A stretch of DNA of 11,977 nt from Gp13-AA77 sp036521995. Its GTDB lineage: Bacteria > Acidobacteriota > Terriglobia > UBA7540. This document shows, in pieces, positions 6,094 through 11,977 of the stretch (position 1 is the stretch's first letter; each line of letters opens with the position of its first letter). A program made the translations under genes and the position numbers. The notes beneath the pieces are model-generated. The model was not told the origin of the DNA. It saw nothing but the letters and a program-made list of their open reading frames with translations, and ran no database searches. The stretch lies in contig DATDGR010000234.1 of NCBI GenBank assembly GCA_036521995.1, positions 1-11,977 on the forward strand, read 5' to 3'.

Positions 6094-8895
6094 ATGAACC
6101 CCTGGTACGAATTCCAAGGACTCAACGCTGCTTACGCCGCCGAACTCTACGAAGAGTATCGGCGCGATCCGGCCTCTGTAGACGCTTCCACCCGCGCCTT
6201 CTTCGAGCGTAGCGGGCCGCCGCCCGAAGTGCCGCCGGCTGCGACGTCCGGGGCAGCCGCGGGCATCGATAAGGTCGTGGGAGCCGTCAATCTGGCCGAG
6301 TCGATCCGGAAGTTCGGCCATTTCGCCGCGCACCTCGATCCGCTCGGCAGCCCCCCGCCTGGCGATCCCTCACTGCAGCCCGAGTATCACGGCGTCACCG
6401 AGCAGGATCTGCGGGCTCTACCGGCCTCGTTGATCGTGGGCGCGATTGCCGAAGGCAAGTCGAACGCCTGGGAGGTGATCGAGGCTCTGCGCGCCGTCTA
6501 CTCCTCCGTGAGCGGCTTCGATTACGCCCACCTTCGCGATCCCGAGGAGCGCCGTTGGCTGCTGGAGGCCACCGAGTCCGGACGCTTCCGGCCGCCCGCC
6601 GATCCCATCGATGAGGTCGCCCTGCTCGACCGCATCACCCAGGAAGGGGCCTTCGAACTCTTCATCCATCGGGCCTTCCCGGGTAAAACGCGGTTCTCGA
6701 TCGAAGGCATGGGCATTCTGATCCCCATTCTCGACGAGACCATTCGCCGCGCGGCTCAGGCGAGATTCCGGAACATCCTCCTGGGCATGGCGCATCGCGG
6801 CCGTCTGAACGTTCTGGCGCATGTTTTGAACAAGCCTTATGAGCAGATTCTGGCTGAATTCAAGGATCCCTTGCGCGCCCGGCAGTTCCGGGGTGACCTC
6901 GGCTGGACGGGCGACGTCAAATACCATTCCGGCGCCGTTCGCGAGCTCGGCGAGGGTGAGACGTCCAGCATCGTGGTGGCGCTCGCGCCCAATCCATCGC
7001 ATCTGGAAGCCGTGAACCCCGTGGTGGAGGGCATGGCTCGCGCGGCCGGCACGCTCGCGGATCAGCCGGGAGCACCGCAGTTCGATCCTACCCGGACGCT
7101 CCCCGTTCTGATTCACGGCGATGCCGCTTTCCCCGCCCAGGGCGTGGTGGCGGAGACGTTGAACCTCTACCGGCTGGCTGGCTACACCACCGGCGGCACG
7201 CTCCACATCATCGCCAATAACCAGCTCGGCTTCACCACCGAACCCTCCGAGGGCCGCAGCACGCCTTTTTCGAGCGACTTGGCCCGCGGTTTCCGGATTC
7301 CGATTGCCCGCGTCAACGCCGATCATCCGGAGGCCTGTCTCGAGGCCGCGCGCCTGGCCCTTACCTATCTGCAGCGCTTCCACAAGGATTTCGTCATCGA
7401 CCTCATCGGCTACCGGCGGTATGGGCATAACGAGGGCGATGAGCCCAGTGTCACTCAGCCCGTGATGTACCGCAAAATCGCCGCGCATCCGACCGTGCGG
7501 CAACTGTGGGCCAAGACCTTGCTCGAGCGCGGCGTGATTCAGGAAGGGTTCGCCGAAAGCCTGGTGAAGAAACACTTCAGCCGCATCGAGGCGGTGATGG
7601 CCTCGCTCGATCCTGAACGGCAGCTCGTGGAGCCCCTTCCCGAGGAGCCGCCGCCGGGCGCCGCGCGCCACGCCGCCACCGCTTATCCGGCGGAGCGCCT
7701 GCGCGAGCTGAACGAGTCGGTGCTGAAGGTTCCTGACGGCTTCACGGTGAACCGCAAGCTCGAAAGGGCGCGGTCCCGCCGGCGCGAGGCGCTCGCGACC
7801 CTCGACCAGCGGACCATCGATTGGGCCACCGCCGAGGAACTGGCATTGGCCTCCATCCTGGCTGACGGGGTTCCCATCCGCCTGACGGGCCAGGACACCG
7901 AGCGCGGCACCTTCAACCAGCGCCACGCGGCGCTGTTCGACGCCAACACAGGCGAACGCTACGTTCCCTTGCAAACCCTGCCCCAGGCCAAGGCGTCCTT
8001 CGAGGTTCGCAACAGCCCGCTCAGTGAGAACGCGGCGCTGGGCTTCGAATATGGATACAACGTGCAGGAGCCCGGCCGACTCGTGATCTGGGAGGCGCAG
8101 TATGGCGACTTCTTCAACGGCGCTCAGACTATGGTGGACGAGTTCATCCTTTCGGCGCGCGCCAAGTGGGGTCTAACGCCCTCCATTGTGATGCTCCTGC
8201 CGCACGGCCTCGAAGGCCAGGGACCGGACCACGCCAGCGGCCGCCCGGAGCGCTTTCTGCAGCTCGCCGCCGCCATCAACGTGCGCCTCACGAACTGCAC
8301 CACGGCGGCGCAATACTTCCACTTGCTGCGCCTGCAAGCAACCCTGCTGCAGACCGACCCGCTGCCCCTCGTTATCTTCACGCCGAAAAGCCTGCTGCGG
8401 CACCCGTCGGTGGCCTCGTCGCTGCGCGACCTGGCGGAAGGCCGGTTTCAGCGCGTGATTGATGATGAGGATGCCCGCCGCGAGCCCGAACGCGTGCGCC
8501 GCCTTGTTCTGGCGAGCGGCAAGATCGCGGTGGAGCTGCTGGCCAGCCCCGGGCGCCGTGAGAATCACGCCGTGGCCATCTGCCGCCTGGAGCAGCTCTA
8601 CCCCTTTCCCGAGGTTGATCTGCGGCCCGTGCTCGACAGCTACCCCAGAGTCGAGGAGGTGGTGTGGATGCAGGAGGAACCGCGCAATATGGGGGCGTGG
8701 GAGTTCCTCCGGCTTCAGCTCGCGCGCCTGATCGACGGCCGCTGGCCGCTGCTCTATGTGGGACGGCCGCGCAGTTCGAGCCCGGCGGAGGGGTCCTCGG
8801 CCTGGCACGCCGCCACGCAAGCGGCGTTGATCCACCAGGCGTATGATCTCGCCGAGGCCTCGGTTGAAGAGAGCGTGCTGCTGCGGAAGAGTTGA
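6094..8895 (+). CDS. sucA: 2-oxoglutarate dehydrogenase E1
   Basis: This ThDP-dependent TCA-cycle enzyme decarboxylates 2-oxoglutarate and passes the succinyl group to the lipoyl domain of SucB. Its 933 residues match the family length (E. coli SucA 933). The N-terminal segment (~10-38, NAAYAAELYEEYRRDPASVD) resembles the E2/E3-binding tail of SucA. Further motifs are GMAHRGRLNVL (~231-241), HLEAVNPVVEGMARA (~303-317) and the ThDP/Mg pair HGDAAFPAQG (~341) plus ANNQLGFTT (~374). Later come YGHNEGDEPS (~443), QDTERGTFNQRH (~600), EAQYGDFFNGAQ (~667) and HGLEGQGPDHAS (~704). The ATG at 6094 opens directly on the MNPWYEFQGLN family start. No clear Shine-Dalgarno sequence precedes it. It is followed by sucB after 93 bp and diverges from aceE. 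A fused N-terminal succinyltransferase domain, as in actinobacterial Kgd, is absent. Confidence 0.97.
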   Translation: MNPWYEFQGLNAAYAAELYEEYRRDPASVDASTRAFFERSGPPPEVPPAATSGAAAGIDKVVGAVNLAESIRKFGHFAAHLDPLGSPPPGDPSLQPEYHGVTEQDLRALPASLIVGAIAEGKSNAWEVIEALRAVYSSVSGFDYAHLRDPEERRWLLEATESGRFRPPADPIDEVALLDRITQEGAFELFIHRAFPGKTRFSIEGMGILIPILDETIRRAAQARFRNILLGMAHRGRLNVLAHVLNKPYEQILAEFKDPLRARQFRGDLGWTGDVKYHSGAVRELGEGETSSIVVALAPNPSHLEAVNPVVEGMARAAGTLADQPGAPQFDPTRTLPVLIHGDAAFPAQGVVAETLNLYRLAGYTTGGTLHIIANNQLGFTTEPSEGRSTPFSSDLARGFRIPIARVNADHPEACLEAARLALTYLQRFHKDFVIDLIGYRRYGHNEGDEPSVTQPVMYRKIAAHPTVRQLWAKTLLERGVIQEGFAESLVKKHFSRIEAVMASLDPERQLVEPLPEEPPPGAARHAATAYPAERLRELNESVLKVPDGFTVNRKLERARSRRREALATLDQRTIDWATAEELALASILADGVPIRLTGQDTERGTFNQRHAALFDANTGERYVPLQTLPQAKASFEVRNSPLSENAALGFEYGYNVQEPGRLVIWEAQYGDFFNGAQTMVDEFILSARAKWGLTPSIVMLLPHGLEGQGPDHASGRPERFLQLAAAINVRLTNCTTAAQYFHLLRLQATLLQTDPLPLVIFTPKSLLRHPSVASSLRDLAEGRFQRVIDDEDARREPERVRRLVLASGKIAVELLASPGRRENHAVAICRLEQLYPFPEVDLRPVLDSYPRVEEVVWMQEEPRNMGAWEFLRLQLARLIDGRWPLLYVGRPRSSSPAEGSSAWHAATQAALIHQAYDLAEASVEESVLLRKS

Positions 8896-8935
8896 GCAGG
8901 CAGTTGGGAATCGGTAGTACACAGGGAAGGGGTAG

Positions 8936-8959
8936 CCACGGCGAACGCGTCGCCCGTGG
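8936..8959 (+). repeat. Hairpin in the sucA-sucB gap
   Basis: CCACGGCGA (8936-8944) pairs with TCGC plus CGTGG in 8950-8959, with one bulged C and the 5-nt loop ACGCG. That gives a 9-bp, mostly GC stem centred in the 93-bp intercistronic gap and ending 29 bp before the sucB ATG. There is no T-run, so it is not a standard intrinsic terminator. It may stabilise the sucA mRNA end, tune sucB translation, or be a REP-like extragenic palindrome. Confidence 0.45.
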
Positions 8960-8988
8960 GGTTTCTCCCGTGGAATGGTAGGGTGATC

Positions 8989-10251
8989 ATGTCGGCGAAA
9001 ATCGTGGTGCCTGAACTCGGCGAATCCGTGCTGGAGGCCACCGTCGGACACTGGCTGAAGCAGGAAGGTGACCGGGTCAGCGTGGGTGAGATCCTGGTCT
9101 CGCTTGAGACCGACAAAGTGGACCTGGAAGTGGGAGCCGAGCGGAGCGGAGTGCTGGCTAAAATCGAGCGGCGCGAAGGCGAAGACGTGAAGATCGGCGA
9201 TGTGCTGGGCGTGATCGACGAAGCTGCGGTCGACTCCAAGGTTCCTGAGGCTAAACTGGCGGCCGCCACCGCTGCCGAAGCGCCAGCCACGCCCTCGGCG
9301 CGCCGCCTGGCTCGCGAGCGCGGCGTTGATCTCGGGGAGGTCTCACCTTCTGACGGCGGCGGGCGAGTTACCAAGGAAGACGTGGAGAGCCATCTCGGAC
9401 GGTCCGCGTCGCCCCCAGAGAAGACCGCGAAGGTAGAGCAGATGATGCCGGCGACTAGTCCGGCGGTGGTACCAGTCGTCAGCCTAAAACCAGCCCCGGC
9501 GCCCGAGTCAGCTCCTGCACCCGCACCTTTGGCAGGAGCAGCCGCCGGCGAGGGGCGCGAGGAACGCATCCGCATGTCGCGGCGGCGCCAGACCATCGCC
9601 CGGCGGCTCGTCGAGGCCCAGCATGCGGCCGCCATGCTCACCACCTTCAACGAAGTCGATATGAGCGCTGTGATGGAACTGCGCCAGCGCTACAAGCAAG
9701 CGTTCCAAGAGCGTCACGGCGTGGCCCTCGGCATTTCGTCCTTCTTCGTCAAGTCCACTGTGACCGCCCTGCGCGCTTTTCCCCGGGTCAACGCCGAGAT
9801 CGATGGCGACGACATCATCCTGAAGCATTACTACGACATCGGCATCGCCGTGGGCGCGTCCGAAGGCCTGGTGGTACCGGTGTTGCGCGATGCCGATCTT
9901 CTCAGCTTCGCCGAGATCGAGAAAGGCATCAAGGATTTCGCCCGCAAGGCTCGGGATCACACCCTGGCTCTCGAAGACCTGCGCGGCGGCACGTTCACCA
10001 TCACCAACGGCGGCGTGTTCGGATCGCTTATGAGCACGCCGATTCTGAATCCGCCGCAGGTGGCGATCCTCGGTTTGCATAAGATTCAAGAGCGGCCCGT
10101 CAGTCTGGGGGGCCAGATCGTCAGCCGGCCCATGATGTACGTGGCCCTAAGCTACGACCACCGCATCGTGGACGGGCTCGAAGCTGTTCAGTTCCTGGTG
10201 CGGGTGAAACAGCTTGTTGAGGAGCCGGCGAGCCTCGTGCTCGAAGGGTGA
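8989..10251 (+). CDS. sucB: 2-oxoglutarate dehydrogenase E2, dihydrolipoamide succinyltransferase
   Basis: This is the core enzyme of the 2-oxoglutarate dehydrogenase complex, transferring succinyl from lipoyl-lysine to CoA. From the ATG at 8989 it has 420 residues (E. coli SucB 405). It shows one lipoyl domain (~1-77, VVPELGESVLEATVG, lipoyl-lysine K43 in ETDKV) and a subunit-binding domain (~102-137, SARRLARERGVDLGEV..GGGRV). An Ala/Pro linker follows, then the catalytic domain (~190-420) with FTITNGGVFGSLMSTPILNPPQ (~336-357). The catalytic motif is YDHRIVDG, with H391 and D395. The GELGES-like lipoyl start and single lipoyl domain are typical of SucB rather than AceF. An in-frame GTG at 8956 would add 11 residues. 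It is rejected because it lies inside the hairpin, while AGGGTG precedes 8989. Sequence similarity to the E2 at 1160-2926 is limited to family motifs. Confidence 0.96.
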   Translation: MSAKIVVPELGESVLEATVGHWLKQEGDRVSVGEILVSLETDKVDLEVGAERSGVLAKIERREGEDVKIGDVLGVIDEAAVDSKVPEAKLAAATAAEAPATPSARRLARERGVDLGEVSPSDGGGRVTKEDVESHLGRSASPPEKTAKVEQMMPATSPAVVPVVSLKPAPAPESAPAPAPLAGAAAGEGREERIRMSRRRQTIARRLVEAQHAAAMLTTFNEVDMSAVMELRQRYKQAFQERHGVALGISSFFVKSTVTALRAFPRVNAEIDGDDIILKHYYDIGIAVGASEGLVVPVLRDADLLSFAEIEKGIKDFARKARDHTLALEDLRGGTFTITNGGVFGSLMSTPILNPPQVAILGLHKIQERPVSLGGQIVSRPMMYVALSYDHRIVDGLEAVQFLVRVKQLVEEPASLVLEG

Positions 10252-10301
10252 CGCGACTAAATCCGATAACTCAAAGAAGATTGTGAGTCCAAAGAAAGGG
10301 G

Positions 10302-10315
10302 CGGCCGCAAGGCCG
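10302..10315 (+). other. Small hairpin with GCAA tetraloop upstream of the esterase
   Basis: CGGCC (10302-10306), loop GCAA (10307-10310) and GGCCG (10311-10315) form a stable GNRA-type hairpin in the 82-bp gap after sucB. The next bases are TTGTGGG rather than a T-run, so a terminator is not supported. It may be an mRNA stability element, or chance in GC-rich sequence. Confidence 0.25.
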
Positions 10316-10333
10316 TTGTGGGACACGAAAACC

Positions 10334-11530
10334 ATGGTCGCGAAGCGCATGTCTCTATTGCTGATTTTGCTTTTTGGGGCTGCAACTGCCATCGCGGCGG
10401 GAGCCCAAACGTCCGCGCGGCAGACGCAGCCAACGCCTCCAACGCAGGCGCAGCCGCCCGAACCTCCTCCACCCATCATCTCCCCCGACGTCCATGAGGA
10501 CCGCACCGTCAGCTTTCGCTTCCGTGATCCGAATGCCAAAGAGGTGGAGCTCAACCTGGAAGGCGCCAAGCCCGCGCTCATGCGGAAGGATGATCAGGGT
10601 GTTTGGAGCGTCACCACCGAGCCGCTCGAGGCAGACTATTACGGCTACTCCTTCGACGCCGACGGCGTGGACCTGGTTGATCCCTCGAACCCGGCGTTGC
10701 TGAAGCCGAACCTGCTCCACCTGTCGAACATGGTCCATGTGCCCGGAACGGCGCTCTGGGAGACCGAAAATGTGCCGCACGGCGTGATTCATCATCACTT
10801 CTACCACTCGGCGGTGGTGGGCGATGACCGCGACTACTACGTTTACACTCCGCCTGGCTACGATGACGCCTCCAACCTCACAACGTTCTACCCCGTGCTT
10901 TACCTCCTGCATGGGTACAGCGACGATGCCAGCGCTTGGACGGTGGTGGGTCGCGCCAACGTGATCCTTGACAACCTGATTGCCCAGCACAAAACCACGC
11001 CGATGCTTATCGTCATGACGTTAGGTTACGGCGCGCCCGAAATCGTTCGCCGCGGCTTCCAGGCGTTTCGCGATCCTGGCCTCGTTCGGCGCAACATGGA
11101 CAGGTTTCGCGATGCTCTCATCACCGAAGTGATTCCGCAGGTGGAAAAGTCGTACCGTGTCTTGGGTGACGGGAATCACCGGGCCATCGCCGGACTCTCC
11201 ATGGGCGGAGCCGAGTCGCTCTACGTGGGTCTCAATAACCTCGACCACTTTTCCTGGATCGGCTCTTTCAGCGCCGGAGGCCTCAGCGACAGTTACGACG
11301 CCGAATTCCCTGGCCTCGACTCCAAGGCCAACTCCCAGATCCACCTGCTTTGGATCGCCTGCGGCCGCGACGACCGTCTCCTCGAGCCTAACCACAAGTT
11401 CCAGGGCTGGTTGAAGTCCAAGGGCGTGGGGTTTGGAGTCGTCGAGACCCCCGGCGCGCACGTTTGGATGGTGTGGCGGCGCAACCTGATCACCTTCGCG
11501 CCACTCCTGTTCCAGAGTGTCACGCCCTAA
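10334..11530 (+). CDS. Secreted esterase, esterase D / feruloyl esterase type
   Basis: This is an alpha/beta-hydrolase expected to cleave carboxylic esters outside the cytoplasm; the natural substrate is unknown. From the ATG at 10334 it has 398 residues. A signal peptide (MVAKRMSLLLILLFGAATAI, cleavage about residue 23-26) is followed by a Pro/Gln-rich linker (~27-50). Next is a beta-sandwich early-set domain (~50-140, VSFRFRDPNAKEVELNLEG), as found ahead of XynZ-type esterases. The hydrolase domain (~150-398) starts YYVYTPPGYD and contains the oxyanion segment YLLHGYSDD. Its nucleophile elbow is GLSMGG (S289), the acid probably D346 or D347 (ACGRDD), and the histidine H376 (GAHVW). The open frame extends back into sucB (10214), but those residues are charged and would bury the signal peptide, so 10334 is preferred. 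The ribosome-binding site is weak. It sits 82 bp after sucB and 13 bp before glmS. No metabolic link to either is apparent. Confidence 0.85.
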   Translation: MVAKRMSLLLILLFGAATAIAAGAQTSARQTQPTPPTQAQPPEPPPPIISPDVHEDRTVSFRFRDPNAKEVELNLEGAKPALMRKDDQGVWSVTTEPLEADYYGYSFDADGVDLVDPSNPALLKPNLLHLSNMVHVPGTALWETENVPHGVIHHHFYHSAVVGDDRDYYVYTPPGYDDASNLTTFYPVLYLLHGYSDDASAWTVVGRANVILDNLIAQHKTTPMLIVMTLGYGAPEIVRRGFQAFRDPGLVRRNMDRFRDALITEVIPQVEKSYRVLGDGNHRAIAGLSMGGAESLYVGLNNLDHFSWIGSFSAGGLSDSYDAEFPGLDSKANSQIHLLWIACGRDDRLLEPNHKFQGWLKSKGVGFGVVETPGAHVWMVWRRNLITFAPLLFQSVTP

Positions 11531-11543
11531 AGGCGGCTGCGGA

Positions 11544-11977
11544 ATGTCTGGAATCATCGGATATATCGGTAACAAGCGGGTGGTACCCGTGCTTCTCGAA
11601 GGCCTGGAGCGGCTGCAATATCGCGGGTACGATTCCGCCGGCCTGGCGGTGGTGCGCGACGGCCAGCTCGAGATACGGCGCGCCTCCGGCAAACTGCGCA
11701 ACCTGCGCGAAGTGATCCGGCTGAACCCGCTGGACGGCACGTATGGCATCGGGCACACGCGGTGGGCTACGCACGGAGCGCCCACCGAGGAGAACGCGCA
11801 CCCTCATCGCGACTGCCAAGGCACAGTGGCGGTGGTCCACAACGGCGTGATTGAGAATGACCGCGAGTTGAAGCAGGAACTCGAGGCCGAGGGGCACAAG
11901 TTCGTCACCGAGACTGACACGGAGGTGATCGCGCACCTGATCGAGAAATATCTGAATGCTTCGACCGAGCCGGGCGC
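11544..11977 (+). CDS. glmS: Glutamine-fructose-6-phosphate aminotransferase, N-terminal part, Cys nucleophile read as Ser
   Basis: GlmS makes glucosamine-6-phosphate from fructose-6-phosphate and glutamine, the first step toward UDP-GlcNAc for peptidoglycan. The 144 codons present cover most of the class II glutaminase domain: GIIGYIG (3-9), LQYRGYDSAGLAV (24-36), GHTRWATHG (70-78), HNGVIEN (99-105) and ETDTEVIAHL (123-132). The sugar-isomerase domains lie beyond the right edge. Residue 2, the cysteine nucleophile in almost every member after Met removal, is encoded TCT (Ser): the start reads MSGIIGYIG rather than MCGIIGYIG. One base (TGT to TCT) would explain it. The ATG lies 13 nt after the esterase stop with a weak GCGGA in front, suggesting cotranscription. 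Family identity is certain; glutamine-dependent activity is in doubt if the base is real. Confidence 0.93.
   Translation, partial: MSGIIGYIGNKRVVPVLLEGLERLQYRGYDSAGLAVVRDGQLEIRRASGKLRNLREVIRLNPLDGTYGIGHTRWATHGAPTEENAHPHRDCQGTVAVVHNGVIENDRELKQELEAEGHKFVTETDTEVIAHLIEKYLNASTEPG

Noticed and set aside
6418..7974. 518-codon open frame antisense to sucA, and similar long antisense frames in aceE (4101-5063) and E2 (1574-2333)
   Set aside because: They lie wholly inside well-recognised genes, have no family motifs and arise from GC-rich codon bias.
8956..8988. GTG start for sucB giving 11 more residues
   Set aside because: It lies within the intercistronic hairpin, and the added residues are not family-like. 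The ATG at 8989 has a better ribosome-binding site and matches the usual SucB N-terminus.
10214..10333. Upstream extension of the esterase overlapping sucB
   Set aside because: It would place 40 charged residues before a clear signal peptide.
1..11977. tRNA, rRNA, transposase or phage genes
   Set aside because: No such sequence features or protein motifs were recognised on either strand.

Overview
This GC-rich bacterial window carries two central 2-oxoacid dehydrogenase systems arranged head to head, followed by a secreted esterase and the start of glmS. Coding density, gene families, the single-chain AceE-type pyruvate dehydrogenase E1, and a dispersed CGAACCC-type intergenic repeat are compatible with an Acidobacteriota genome (Solibacter/Bryobacter-like). 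That placement is inference from memory of such genomes and was not tested by a search.

Left half, minus strand, read right to left: aceE (5732-3048), a 121-bp gap containing a long inverted repeat, and an E2 dihydrolipoamide acetyltransferase with two lipoyl domains (2926-1160). A 788-bp spacer follows, and then the start of lpdA (371 to beyond the left edge). Together these are E1, E2 and E3 of pyruvate dehydrogenase. The spacer between E2 and E3 is the strangest part of the window. It holds an orphan promoter with an overlapping dyad, a GC-rich stretch without a convincing gene, a C7G8 palindrome at a sharp composition boundary, an AT-rich segment and six copies of a GGGTTCG heptamer.

Right half, plus strand: sucA (6094-8895) and sucB (8989-10251) encode E1 and E2 of 2-oxoglutarate dehydrogenase. 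They diverge from aceE across a 361-bp control region (5733-6093) containing a 12-bp dyad and two smaller hairpins. No second E3 gene lies next to sucAB, so lpdA probably serves both complexes (inference). Next come a signal-peptide-bearing alpha/beta-hydrolase of the esterase D/feruloyl esterase type (10334-11530) and, 13 bp later, the first 144 codons of glmS.

The most notable anomaly is in glmS. The invariant N-terminal cysteine nucleophile of the glutaminase domain is read as serine (ATG TCT), while every other visible glutaminase motif is intact. I do not see a novel multi-gene defence or mobile system here. The interest lies in the GlmS substitution and in the intergenic repeats and dyads.
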